Shown one piece after another: positions 1-8,300 of a DNA stretch of 12,433 nucleotides; within the stretch, counting starts at the first letter, position 1, and each line of letters opens with the position of its first letter. The stretch is taken from contig DAOVFD010000022.1 of NCBI GenBank assembly GCA_030668565.1, positions 1-12,433 on the forward strand, in the 5' to 3' direction. This DNA comes from Microcaldota archaeon. GTDB lineage: Archaea > Micrarchaeota > Micrarchaeia > Anstonellales > Bilamarchaeaceae. The notes beneath the pieces were generated by a model. That model searched no databases, was not told the origin of the DNA, and worked only from the letters and a program-made list of their open reading frames with translations. A program made the position numbers and the translations under genes.

Positions 1-1036
1 CCAGTTCAGAACTTTTCTCCTCTTTCAGCGGAATCGCAATTTTTACTTTTTTGCTTACGGTTGCAAATGTTTCCGAAGGTCTGTACTCCTTCATTACATG
101 CTGCAGTTGCTTCATCAGTTTCTTAAGCTGCCCCCACAACACATCATCAACAACTCTCGGCCTTGGGAGCTCAATAGCATAAACAAAATATTGTTTCTTT
201 TCCCTTTCTAGTTTATCCACGAAGGTTTTGGGAATCCTGAAAAACATTACAGCAGCCGGTTTCCTGTTGAATTGCCTGCAGAGAGAAATGAATTTCTTAA
301 GGTTTTTCTCTGAAAGGGCCGCAGCCACATTCCTGTTCCTGTCCGTCGGGTCTATCACAATAAATTCTGAATCGAATTTCTTCGGAAGTTCCTTTTGCTC
401 TTTCAGTTTGTAATATTTTTTCAAATCAATGACGACGGGAAGCTTCCATTTAACCGCTTTTTTCATCAATCCCCTGAAGCTTCCGTATTTCAGAATAAGA
501 AGTTCACAAAGATATCCTGAAAATCCTTCAACTTTTATCTCAGCCCCGTAAAGTTCGTTTGCCCTTAGCAGCTGTTTTAGTAGCAGTACTCCTCCTCTCT
601 GTTTTTTCTTAAGGTTTTTCAGTATGTACCTAGTATGCAATACGGAACGGTCAACTGCAGTCAGCCTCTCTCCACCAGTCTTCATCTTATATGCAGGGAC
701 AAGGTCTACTCTTCTTCCGTTTATGCGGAACCGGATGTACGGATGTTCTGCATAATTCATCTGATAGCGTGTTCCTGGAAATGCACCCATCATTATTTCT
801 TCAAGCTGTTCTTTCATCTTCATCTTAGGGATTTTTTCTTTGAAGATTACAAATATATCTATGTCTGCCCTTTCTCGGAGGTAGGTTCCCTTTGCTATGG
901 AGCCTGCAAGCACCACCTCTCTTTTGCCGGCATATCTTTTCAGTATCTTAATAAGCGCACTGGCAAATTCCCTTACTTCTTTTGCCTCTTTCTCAGAAGG
1001 CTCAATCTCAAGAAGCACCTTTTTCAGAACATCCAT
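1..1036 (-). CDS. cca: CCA-adding enzyme (archaeal class I tRNA nucleotidyltransferase), 3' end outside window
   Basis: Adds or repairs the 3'-terminal CCA of tRNA in the cytoplasm, without a nucleic-acid template, using CTP and ATP. The visible part is 345 codons; archaeal homologues are roughly 430-450 residues, so about 90 C-terminal residues lie beyond base 1. The nucleotidyltransferase core is clear: GSIAKGTYL at residues 45-53, then the DID pair (Asp58, Asp60), and Asp111 in RRVDLVP as the third metal ligand. Family signatures follow: VDRSVLHTRY at 128-137, EGFSGYLCELL at 170-180 and DPTDRNRNVAAALS at 229-242. The ATG at 1036 is chosen because an ATG 20 bases upstream meets a stop at once and a TATA-like box sits about 25 bases before 1036. 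It is transcribed divergently from the HEAT-like gene at 1118. Identity is near certain; only the missing end is unseen. Confidence 0.96.
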   Translation of the reverse strand, partial: MDVLKKVLLEIEPSEKEAKEVREFASALIKILKRYAGKREVVLAGSIAKGTYLRERADIDIFVIFKEKIPKMKMKEQLEEIMMGAFPGTRYQMNYAEHPYIRFRINGRRVDLVPAYKMKTGGERLTAVDRSVLHTRYILKNLKKKQRGGVLLLKQLLRANELYGAEIKVEGFSGYLCELLILKYGSFRGLMKKAVKWKLPVVIDLKKYYKLKEQKELPKKFDSEFIVIDPTDRNRNVAAALSEKNLKKFISLCRQFNRKPAAVMFFRIPKTFVDKLEREKKQYFVYAIELPRPRVVDDVLWGQLKKLMKQLQHVMKEYRPSETFATVSKKVKIAIPLKEEKSSEL

Positions 1037-1057
1037 GGACTGTTTTTCCCTTACATG

Positions 1058-1065
1058 TTTAAATA
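1058..1065 (-). promoter_or_regulatory. TATA-like box of cca
   Basis: On the minus strand this reads TATTTAAA and is centred about 25 bases before the cca ATG at 1036. That is the archaeal TATA-to-start spacing, so the predicted transcript would begin at or next to the start codon (leaderless). No Shine-Dalgarno is seen before the ATG. The call is from position and composition only. Confidence 0.6.
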
Positions 1066-1085
1066 GTTGTTTTGAATTGTGGTAA

Positions 1086-1095
1086 TATTTAAAAG
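1086..1095 (+). promoter_or_regulatory. TATA-like box of the HEAT-like gene
   Basis: TATTTAAAAG is centred about 27 bases before the ATG at 1118, again predicting a leaderless mRNA. It lies roughly 29 bases from the oppositely directed cca box, so two pre-initiation complexes would sit side by side in an 81-base gap. Confidence 0.6.
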
Positions 1096-1117
1096 ATCGT
1101 TGTTTCTAAGATAAGAT

Positions 1118-2404
1118 ATGCGCCAGGAGATAAAGAAAATCAATCCAAAGAGCAATGGGAGCACTCTGATTAATGTTCCTTTCAGGCGACTTGCAAGAAA
1201 GTTCAAGAAGAGGCTCGAGAATGAAAACAAGTTATGCCCCAGTACAGCAGAGGCCATTGTGCGCTCTCTAGAAAAAGACGCCAGTCTTCATGTTGACACA
1301 AAAACAAAGGTGCTCTGCTACCTTATACTCAACAATACTGAAAAAATAAAGGATATGGGTGAAGAGGCGTTGTCCGAACTCGTAAATGCGCAGGCGATAG
1401 AGGAATTCAATGTCGGCAAAAGGGCAACAAAACTCCTGCTTGAAGGATTGAAGAAATACGGTCCGGAACCGATTGAGGAAATCAGCGGAGAGCTTGAAGA
1501 AATACGCAAGACTGCAAGCAAGCCACCCCCTAGGAGTTCTGAACATATTTCTCTGGAAATCGAGGCAACCGTACCTTCTGCCCTGTCTATAGAAGTAATA
1601 AGTACTGAACACGCCAGCGAGCCACTGGAAGCAAAAGAACAAACCCAAATCCAGGAGCTTAAGGAGAAGTGGGGTACAGAGGAAAAAGTCCGTGAGCTGG
1701 TAAAAATTATTTCTGAGCCGGAAAAACACCCTGAAAATCAGGATGCACATGAAACCATTATCAAACTGGCAGAATCAGGGAAAGGAGAAGCAGTTGTCTC
1801 TGCTTTAGTCAAAATTCTCGGTGACATGGAAAAATCGTATTCAGCCCGGGGAATCACATCTGACATACTTATTGAGCTGGGGAAATCCAAAAACGGAGAA
1901 AAGGTTGTTTCGATTCTCGTGGATGAAATCAAAAAAACCGGAGAGGCCAGAAGCTCGATTATCAGAAAAAATTTCAAAGGCAGGAGGTCATCAGACAAAT
2001 CCCTTGCAACTATCCCAGAGGAAGAACTTGACGAATTCGAGAAAGCAGGGGATATCCGCTTCAATGTTGCGAACTGTCTTGGCGATATAGGTGACCCTGC
2101 CGCATTTGGGACACTGAAGGAGGTGGCATTCAATGATTACGAGACAGATGATATCCAGCGGGCTGCAAAGAAAGCGATAGGTAAGATTCTGATAGATAAA
2201 TTGACCCCACCACTGTCTCTTCGTGAATGGTTTGAAACATATGTCGAAAAGCTGGGAATGGGGACAGTGCTGAATGCGCTTAAGGAAACAGCACTCGGTG
2301 CCGGTAGCGTGGATATCCGTAAAAAGGCCGTTGAGGCGGCAACCGCAATGCGGGTTGTAGCCAACGGAAAAATTGAGGAAAAGAGGAGAAACAGTTCAGC
2401 ATAA
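1118..2404 (+). CDS. Uncharacterised helical-repeat (HEAT-like) protein, 428 aa
   Basis: No enzyme motif is recognised. The protein is mostly predicted amphipathic helix. Residues 1-35 are strongly basic; 40-130 form a first helical block; 131-180 is a proline/serine-rich, then acidic, likely flexible linker; 185-280 and 305-428 form a second helical block. The best HEAT-like unit is around 311-358, with DIRFNVANCLGDIGD followed by a second helix and an alanine-rich repeat start. Similar helix pairs occur at 210-236 and 244-272. HEAT-type solenoids usually serve as protein- or RNA-binding scaffolds, so a scaffold role is inference. There is no signal peptide or membrane segment. The ATG at 1118 is supported by the TATA-like box about 27 bases upstream. 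It has its own promoter, and a T-rich tract follows the stop. Calling it HEAT rather than another alpha-solenoid is tentative. Confidence 0.8.
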   Translation: MRQEIKKINPKSNGSTLINVPFRRLARKFKKRLENENKLCPSTAEAIVRSLEKDASLHVDTKTKVLCYLILNNTEKIKDMGEEALSELVNAQAIEEFNVGKRATKLLLEGLKKYGPEPIEEISGELEEIRKTASKPPPRSSEHISLEIEATVPSALSIEVISTEHASEPLEAKEQTQIQELKEKWGTEEKVRELVKIISEPEKHPENQDAHETIIKLAESGKGEAVVSALVKILGDMEKSYSARGITSDILIELGKSKNGEKVVSILVDEIKKTGEARSSIIRKNFKGRRSSDKSLATIPEEELDEFEKAGDIRFNVANCLGDIGDPAAFGTLKEVAFNDYETDDIQRAAKKAIGKILIDKLTPPLSLREWFETYVEKLGMGTVLNALKETALGAGSVDIRKKAVEAATAMRVVANGKIEEKRRNSSA

Positions 2405-2423
2405 TCTCTTTTTTATATTTTCT
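2405..2423 (+). terminator. T-rich tract after the HEAT-like gene
   Basis: Immediately after the TAA lies a run rich in T (TCTCTTTTTTATATTTTC), typical of archaeal intrinsic termination, which needs a U-rich stretch but no hairpin. It lies just upstream of the hisS TATA box, so termination and re-initiation would be packed into under 50 bases. Confidence 0.5.
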
Positions 2424-2427
2424 TATG

Positions 2428-2433
2428 TATAAA
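2428..2433 (+). promoter_or_regulatory. TATA box of hisS
   Basis: TATAAA is centred about 23 bases before the ATG at 2453. This placement favours transcription starting at that ATG and argues against the in-frame GTG at 2444, which would be cut from or sit at the very edge of the mRNA. A second A/T stretch near 2411-2420 could give a short leader instead. Confidence 0.55.
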
Positions 2434-2452
2434 CGCTTAGCAAGTGATAATT

Positions 2453-3679
2453 ATGAAACTTACACCAAAGGGAATGAGGGATTTCCCGCCGGAAGAGATG
2501 ATTGTCCGCGAAGCAGTCAGGGACAGGATTATTTCTATTTACAGGAAATACGGATTCAGGCCCATGGCTACCCCTGCAATGGAATATCTGGATACTTTGA
2601 GGGCAAAGGCAGGCGAAGAGATAGACAAGCAGATTTTTGTTCTTAAGGATGAGAAACTCGCGCTAAGGTTCGACCTTACCGTTCCTCTTGCAAGGGTTGC
2701 GGCGAATTCCGATTTCCCAAGGCCATTCAAGAGATATTATGTCGGTCCTGTATGGAGAAAAGAGGAACCTCAAAAGGGAAGGTTCAGGGAATTCTACCAG
2801 GCGGACGTTGACATAATAGGAACAAAGAGCATGAGGGCAGATGCAGAACTGCTTGTCATGTCAAACGAGCTCTGCAACGAGTTCGGGTTCAAGGAACCGA
2901 AGATTATGCTGAACAACAGGAAAATACTGGATGCGCTTGCGAAAAAAGTGGGTTTTGAAAAAGAAAAGAAGGAGGTATTTCGCATACTTGACAAGATGGA
3001 CAAGATAGGAGAGGATGAAGTTGAGGAAGGTCTCAGGGATGTTCTGGGAGTGAGGGCAGAAGAACTTCTTGAATATACGGCAAACAACAGGACAAACGAG
3101 GAAAAACTTGAAAGTGTAAGAAAAATAAGCGGGGAAGGGGTAAAGGAGCTTGAAGAGGTACTCTCATTTTGCGATTTTCCTGTTGAAATAGACCTTTCAA
3201 TGGTACGCGGACTCGGCTACTATACCGGTCCGGTGTTTGAAATAAAACTCAGTGAGGATATCGGAACAGTAATGGCAGGAGGGAGATACGATACTCTTCT
3301 TTCCGTTTATGGAAGGGCCGACTATGCAACCGGCATTTCTGTGGGGATAGAAAGACTCATCAAACTGGTGATGGAAAAAGAAAAAAGCAGAAAAAAAACA
3401 TACAGCAGGGTTTTTGTTGCATGTGCGACACAGGAGTTTTACAAGGATACAATTAATCTTGCGGCATATCTGAGAAAAAACGGAATACTGGCCGAAACCG
3501 ATCTGAATGAAAGAAATCTCAGAAAACAATTCGATTATGCAAACTCGCTTTCAATCCAGTATGCAATCATAGTAGGAAAGCGGGAACTTAGTTCAGGAAG
3601 ATTTACTCTCAGGAATATGGAAACGGGCAAGGAAGAATCCCTCTCAAAGGAACAACTGGCAAAAAAGCTGAAAACATGA
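2453..3679 (+). CDS. hisS: Histidyl-tRNA synthetase
   Basis: Class II aminoacyl-tRNA synthetase that charges tRNA-His with histidine using ATP, in the cytoplasm. At 408 residues it is of ordinary length. Visible motifs are the N-terminal TPKGMRDFPP (4-13), motif 1 around PAMEYLDTL (41-49), the ATP/histidine segment LRFDLTVPLARV (71-82), motif 2 with YYVGPVWRKEEPQKGRFREF (95-114), the histidine-specific MVRGLGYYTGP (250-260), and motif 3 with AGGRYDTL (275-282) and ATGISVGIERL (292-302). The anticodon-binding domain follows from about 317. ATG 2453 is preferred over GTG 2444 because of the TATA spacing and because family members start just before TPKGMRDF. The stop overlaps the next start as ATGA. 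The complete catalytic and anticodon domains argue for a true synthetase rather than a HisZ-type paralogue. Confidence 0.97.
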   Translation: MKLTPKGMRDFPPEEMIVREAVRDRIISIYRKYGFRPMATPAMEYLDTLRAKAGEEIDKQIFVLKDEKLALRFDLTVPLARVAANSDFPRPFKRYYVGPVWRKEEPQKGRFREFYQADVDIIGTKSMRADAELLVMSNELCNEFGFKEPKIMLNNRKILDALAKKVGFEKEKKEVFRILDKMDKIGEDEVEEGLRDVLGVRAEELLEYTANNRTNEEKLESVRKISGEGVKELEEVLSFCDFPVEIDLSMVRGLGYYTGPVFEIKLSEDIGTVMAGGRYDTLLSVYGRADYATGISVGIERLIKLVMEKEKSRKKTYSRVFVACATQEFYKDTINLAAYLRKNGILAETDLNERNLRKQFDYANSLSIQYAIIVGKRELSSGRFTLRNMETGKEESLSKEQLAKKLKT

Positions 3680-4167
3680 TACGGATTCCTCTCCTTTATG
3701 TCAGAGACAAGCAGTTTTACGTAAAACAGAATGGTATTTTGCGGCTTCTGGGAAATGCTGTGGAGGTTGCAAAGAAACTAGGCGGGCAATATACTCTTCT
3801 GCATTTAATTGACCTTAATCTCAAAAAAGGGAACGTAGCCAATTTTGATGTTTATGACAAGATGACTTATTTTGTTCATATCCAGGTTGAATGTGATAAT
3901 GAAAAGATGGCTGAACGCCTTTTGAAAATAAAAGCGCGAGTCGTGTTGCACTTGCCTACAGAACTTCCGATAGAAAAATGGAATGAGCGTCTTCTGGTTG
4001 GAATTGTAACCGGTTCGGAAGACGCTTCAGGAGTTCATGATGTTATACTGAAAAACCCGACAAAGGAAAAAACAAAAAAATACAAGAAAAAAAGAATAAT
4101 TGTTTTTGAGAATGAGTTAGAAGAAAAAACAAAAGTCTGGGCTGTTATTTTTTCACCAAAACCTTGA
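3676..4167 (+). CDS. HisA-like half-barrel protein without the catalytic aspartate, 163 aa
   Basis: I propose a degenerate relative of the N-terminal half of HisA (a TIM-barrel isomerase of histidine biosynthesis). By eye, IRIPLLYV (2-9), NAVEVAKKLGG (27-37), LHLIDLN (42-48), a GNVAN turn (52-56), then HIQVE (68-72) and AERLLKIKARVVL (79-91) follow the order and spacing of the first HisA strands and helices. The aspartate that normally follows IPAI is Tyr8 here, and the glycine-rich phosphate loop after QV is replaced by VECDNEK. The product is about two thirds the length of HisA. Isomerase activity is therefore unlikely; a binding or regulatory role, or decay, is inference. Residues 128-140 are very lysine-rich. 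It overlaps hisS by ATGA with no visible Shine-Dalgarno, implying coupled translation, and its last 23 bases overlap the KaiC-like gene tail-to-tail. Function is unknown. Confidence 0.8.
   Translation: MIRIPLLYVRDKQFYVKQNGILRLLGNAVEVAKKLGGQYTLLHLIDLNLKKGNVANFDVYDKMTYFVHIQVECDNEKMAERLLKIKARVVLHLPTELPIEKWNERLLVGIVTGSEDASGVHDVILKNPTKEKTKKYKKKRIIVFENELEEKTKVWAVIFSPKP
4069..4134 (-). terminator. U-tract region after the KaiC-like gene
   Basis: Just past the KaiC-like stop at 4145 the plus strand holds several A runs (4069-4094 and 4124-4134), which read as T runs on the minus strand. This suits archaeal U-tract termination of the leftward polC unit. The same bases encode the lysine-rich end of the opposing HisA-like gene, so they may be shaped by coding instead. 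Confidence 0.35.
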
Positions 4168-4849
4168 ATCCTTCCTTGCCAACAGCCACGGGATAGAGTT
4201 TCATGGAATGATGCACACCCTTCATTTTTATCACTTCTATCATTCTTACTCTTTCCTTTTTCTTCGGGTCGAATTTGTAGGATATGTTAATCCAGCCGTC
4301 AGTAAAGCTTTCTATTCCATAGGTGGTGTTGGGAATATCATCCATACTGGATGCTGTTGTATCCTCAGAAACTATGAGGGTGGTCACACCCCATTTCCTG
4401 ACGTTTTCTATGAATTTGAGGAAGCCTTTTTTCCTCTCATCTTCACTGCTAAAATAAAGTGCAATCGGCATAATCGAGTCTATGACAACTCTCTTTATTC
4501 CAACAGTGTTTATTATCTCTTGGATAGCACCATACTGTTGAAGGAACTGGTCCACTTCATAAACAGGGTAATCAAGAAAAACGAGTTTCTGTTCCTTCTC
4601 TGCCTTTCTTATCTCCCATTTGTAGCCGCTCATATGGAAAAGCATGGATTCCTTGCTTTCTTCTATTGAAATGTAAAGTCCAGGTTCATTGAATTCAGTG
4701 GCGCCCTTGTAAAGGAATTGCATTACAAAAGTGCTTTTTCCTGCACCTGTGGAACCCCCTATGGTCACTATTGATTTTTCGAGAAATCCACCACCTAGTA
4801 TTCTGTCAAGGCCGGGTATCCCGCTTTTAATGAACTTTCTTTCTTCCAT
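4145..4849 (-). CDS. KaiC/RAD55-like RecA-superfamily ATPase, single domain
   Basis: A 234-residue one-domain P-loop ATPase of the archaeal KaiC-like group. It shows the opening SGIPGLDRILGGGF (9-22) typical of KaiC domains, Walker A GGSTGAGKST (31-40), the paired glutamates in YISIEES (59-65) where KaiC has its catalytic acids, Walker B RVVIDSI (120-126) and the strand TLIVSEDT (157-164). KaiC-type proteins form ring oligomers that bind and hydrolyse ATP. In archaea they appear in many signalling settings, mostly undefined, and no clock function should be read in here. Only one ATPase domain is present, unlike two-domain cyanobacterial KaiC. Its ATG abuts the stop of the 164-residue gene with no spacer, and the Shine-Dalgarno AGGTGAGG lies in that gene's last codons, so the two are co-translated. 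Family is sure; cellular role unknown. Confidence 0.92.
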   Translation of the reverse strand: MEERKFIKSGIPGLDRILGGGFLEKSIVTIGGSTGAGKSTFVMQFLYKGATEFNEPGLYISIEESKESMLFHMSGYKWEIRKAEKEQKLVFLDYPVYEVDQFLQQYGAIQEIINTVGIKRVVIDSIMPIALYFSSEDERKKGFLKFIENVRKWGVTTLIVSEDTTASSMDDIPNTTYGIESFTDGWINISYKFDPKKKERVRMIEVIKMKGVHHSMKLYPVAVGKEGFKVLVKK

Positions 4850-5344
4850 CTATTCCTCACCTTTCTTCTTTTCAAGGATTTTTTTACCGAGTTCTGCCCT
4901 TATCTTAAGCTGTCTTTGCATTTCCTCAAGCTCTTCCGGCTTTGCTATCTTTGATATAATGTATTTCTTGTACTCAGCGGTTGCTGCGGCCATTATTCCC
5001 AGAAGCTCATGCACTTCATTTAACGGAAGCCGTATCCCATCGGGCTTCAGGATTTCAACGTTGAAAGGACTATGAGTCAGGCAAAGCGAAGCAAGAGTGA
5101 GAAAATCCTTGGTAAGTATCTTTACTGCTATTGATGTCGAATAATTCTTTCCTTCCTCTCCACCTATCGGTTCGTCTATTTCCGCAAGTGCATAAATCAC
5201 TCCGGGGGTTTTAATCAGATGATTCACAAATCCAGTGCCGAGCTGCTGCGCCGCCTCTTTTGATGCTGCATGCAGGTCAAAGTAGAGCATTGCCTGAACC
5301 CCGCCTTCCTTTATTGTCTTCTCTGTTACTTTTTTAACGTCCAT
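4850..5344 (-). CDS. Conserved archaeal protein paired with a KaiC-like ATPase, 164 aa
   Basis: No domain name is recognised. Residues 1-125 look like a compact alpha/beta domain opening with VKKVTEKTIKEGGVQAMLYF. PGVIYALAEIDEPIG (47-61), TSIAVKILTKDF (70-81) and NVEILKPDGIRLPLNEVHEL (95-114) alternate strand and helix. Residues 125-164 are a charged helix likely to form a coiled coil. There are no cysteine clusters, nucleotide-binding loop, signal peptide or membrane segment. From memory, similar proteins starting with this V-T-E-K-T-I-K pattern occur beside KaiC-like ATPases in other archaea, which would make it a dedicated partner; I could not check this. It sits between polC (32 bases upstream) and the KaiC-like gene (0 bases). 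The ATG at 5344 has AGGTGA four bases upstream and also a TATA-like box at the leaderless distance. Confidence 0.85.
   Translation of the reverse strand: MDVKKVTEKTIKEGGVQAMLYFDLHAASKEAAQQLGTGFVNHLIKTPGVIYALAEIDEPIGGEEGKNYSTSIAVKILTKDFLTLASLCLTHSPFNVEILKPDGIRLPLNEVHELLGIMAAATAEYKKYIISKIAKPEELEEMQRQLKIRAELGKKILEKKKGEE
4855..4862 (-). promoter_or_regulatory. Shine-Dalgarno of the KaiC-like gene
   Basis: AGGTGAGG on the minus strand ends five bases before the ATG at 4849 and lies inside the end of the upstream gene. It matches the anti-Shine-Dalgarno of archaeal 16S rRNA and confirms that start. Confidence 0.65.
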
Positions 5345-5348
5345 GTTT

Positions 5349-5354
5349 TCACCT
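5349..5354 (-). promoter_or_regulatory. Shine-Dalgarno of the 164-aa gene
   Basis: AGGTGA on the minus strand sits four bases before the ATG at 5344, fixing that start and implying translation from an mRNA that extends upstream, probably the polC transcript. Confidence 0.6.
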
Positions 5355-5367
5355 TTGTCCCCGAATG

Positions 5368-5373
5368 TTTAAA
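5368..5373 (-). promoter_or_regulatory. Possible internal TATA-like box / T tract behind polC
   Basis: The polC-to-164-aa gap reads TTTTTTAAAC on the minus strand. The TTTAAA is centred about 26 bases before the downstream ATG, the same distance as the leaderless promoters elsewhere in the window, while the T run could act as a partial terminator for polC. The two readings are not exclusive. Confidence 0.35.
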
Positions 5374-5376
5374 AAA

Positions 5377-8300
5377 TCAAAGGAAATCCGACAATCCCAT
5401 CTGTTTGTTTTTTTCATCTTCGAATATGCATTTTATCTCTTTTTCTATGAGTTCCAGTCTTTGTTTTGTATAGTCCGAAAGTTCATATTTTTCAGCTATA
5501 CCCTTGGATATCTGAAGGTATTTTTCTATGCCTCCCTTGTTTATGGTAAGCAGCAGGTTCCCCCCACATTTCGTGCATCTTCCTGAGAGGGGGGGCCTCC
5601 TGTATATCGTATTGCAACTGACACATCTGAAAGTCTGCCTGGAATACGACCTTAGGTTTCCGTATAAATCAGGAATGAAATGGCTCATTAGAAGCCTGTC
5701 CGCAGCATCTTTTTTGTCGACTGCTCTTATTCTTTCCTGCAGGCCGAACTGGGTTGCTATCTTCTCCGGTATTGTTTCCAGCTTTACGTAAGTTGTTCTT
5801 GTGTTGCCTCCACTGAATACTGTACCCGGATGCGTTACGGGAAACTCATATTGTTCTTCAGTTCCCAGTACGTTCTTGACTGTTTTGAGTTTCACATCGC
5901 TTGCCGGAGTTATTTTTTCAGCAGCCTTGTAGAACTCAGGCGGGTATGAGGAAACAAGTTCTATACAGTGCGCCTCGTCATCAACTTCTTTCGGTTCTAT
6001 CCTGGTGGTCAGTACAAGCGGCGTATCCATTGTCCCACCCCTCTTTTCATTAAGATATTTCCTTGAGAAATTTATCAACGCATCAAGCAAAAGCATAATA
6101 CTGTCCTCGTCGCCATCACAGTTCCTCCTTTTTGCTGTGTGAAAATAAGGATGTCCGTAACCGACATTGGCCTTTGTGAATCCGGTTATCCTGCATATAA
6201 CGGAAGCACTTGTGTGCGGTGAGAGTCCGAGACAGAGATGCCCTAGCAGGTCCTCTTTCCTCTTTATGTTGTAAAATGGTTTGATACCATAGAGATTGAT
6301 TAGCATATCATCTATGAAACTGGCGACTTTCATCAGATACTCCGCTCCACTTTCTGATAGTATTATATCCTGGGGGAACAGCGGAACCATCTGATTCTCG
6401 TCCTTAAGTTCATTTCCCTTATGGTCTTTCAGGTAACCCAGTTTCCTGGCTTCAGAAACAGATAAACCTATCTCTTTCGGAATGAAATGGGTCATTGTTA
6501 CGTCCGTAGCGTCAAATCTGCTGGTTCCGTCCCTGAAAACATAAACACCGTACTTTGCACGCAGGAATCCCTTTTCAAGGCGCTCCGGAATCCTGTTTGC
6601 GTTCGAGAGTCCTTTGACACCCTTTATTTCTTCAGGCATGACACCTATGTCTGTCTTTACCTTATCGAAGAGGGTTATGAGTTCTACAGGCCGCCTGTCA
6701 TACTGGACGGTTTTCATATCACAATGGATATCGCTTTCCACAGCCTTGCCGCATTTCTGGCAGATTCTTTCCTCCTTCGCCCTTCCGCCACACTCATGAC
6801 ACCTTCTGTAGAACGTGATTCTTCCGCACTGTTCGCATCTGAATCTTGAAACTTCGATGTTTATTGTTTTATCCATGTCTTTTTCCTTGAGCATCCTGAA
6901 CTGCTTGGAAAGACTCCTGTTCCTGAACGAACCTGTCGGGAAAAGAACGTTTGGTTTTCCTGCCATCTCCCTTCCTTTCGCTTTTTCGGGCCTTCCCATC
7001 CTTGCGCCGATATAGGTGGGAGCCCACGCCTTTATCTTTATCCCGGAAAGTTCATTCACAAGTTTCAGCACTTCTTTTTCCTCGTTCCATTTTCTTTCGA
7101 ATTCAGACAGGTCCGACTTCCCGTCCTTTATTGCTCCGAGGCTTGCCAGAACGGTATAACCTGCATTTCCATCCAGTATTACCTTTTCATCCTTGACATG
7201 ATGTTCCACAAGAAGCATTTCCAGCGCTCTTTTTGCCTGTTTATCCATGTGCATCGTAAGGGTTTTCAGCTTGCTTCCGTCAAAGGTGAGATTTGCATTT
7301 TTAATCCATTCTGCAAGTCTTTTGATTTCCGGAGGTGTTAGGTCATGCCATGGATAAGTGAAATCGGGGTGCAGTGGAACATCATGATTTTTTGAGAATT
7401 CAAATGCCGCCTGTGCATCCATCCCTGCAGGAACCGGGATTCCTTTTTCATTCAGTTCTCCCTCCCATATTTCCCTGCAGTATCCTGAAGGAATCAGCGG
7501 ATGATTTGATTTGAGGAAATCACCATAGGTGGAAAGAAGGTCGCCAAGAAAAAGTATCTCTTCGACTTCATTTTTTATGTCCTCAGCATCTTCAACCGAA
7601 CGTACTTTCATCACTCTTCCGCTAAACAATTTTACAACCGGCGGTTCTATTCCGTTATGTGGAACAACAACACATCCCTTCCCGGGTCTTTCAATCTTCA
7701 TATGTGTTCCGTAAGCGAGAAAACCATCCAGAAGCGCCATTGTGGCTACATGCACATTCTTGGCCATCAGTCCGTTGGTTTCGCTTCTTCCGTATCTTAA
7801 TCTGAATCCTCCTTTTACGGAGGGATAGCTGAACACCGGCCTTCCTGCAACAAGCCCGTCAAGATAGGTATTATCGGGTTTTATCTCTATCCTGTCCGCC
7901 CTTGCCTTTATTTTTATGATATCCTCAAGCCAGCTCCAGCCCAGTTTAAGCCTTCTTGTATATTTCAGTACTTTGGCTGCCTTAAGTGCAACACCCTCGC
8001 ATATTACAAGAGGAATCCCCCCTCTTACCCTGTCTGTTTCAACACCCGGTACCCCCTTGTATGCTGAAACCTCTATCTCTTCTGTAGGGTCCCCGTTGAC
8101 GCATACAGGACAGTTTTTCACTATCGTCCTTATGTCTTCCTCAGGGGGATAATACTGTAAGTGAGTCACCCTTGCCTCATAAACACCTATTTCCTCAACA
8201 TATCTTTCCACCTGCGAGTCCGTTGCCCTGTAATCGCCTACGCCTGCGGTTCTTCTCGCGATATCTGCAAGCACCAAGCTCAATGCGGCTGCCGTTCCTC

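Noticed and set aside
635..1066. Plus-strand open frame of 143 codons across cca
   Set aside because: Antisense to the conserved nucleotidyltransferase core; composition rich in Phe/Cys/His/Ser as expected from a reversed coding strand; no promoter or homology.
1268..1750. Minus-strand open frame of 160 codons inside the HEAT-like gene
   Set aside because: Shadow frame with Phe/Arg/Leu-rich low-complexity translation; the plus-strand frame has the promoter, terminator and coherent helical pattern.
4208..4669. Plus-strand open frame of 153 codons antisense to the KaiC-like gene
   Set aside because: Lies entirely over a clear Walker A/B ATPase; Phe/Tyr/Ser-rich shadow.
4145..4849. Circadian clock KaiC or gas-vesicle GvpD
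   Set aside because: Single ATPase domain and no kaiA, kaiB or gvp genes nearby; only the wider RAD55/KaiC-like family is supported.
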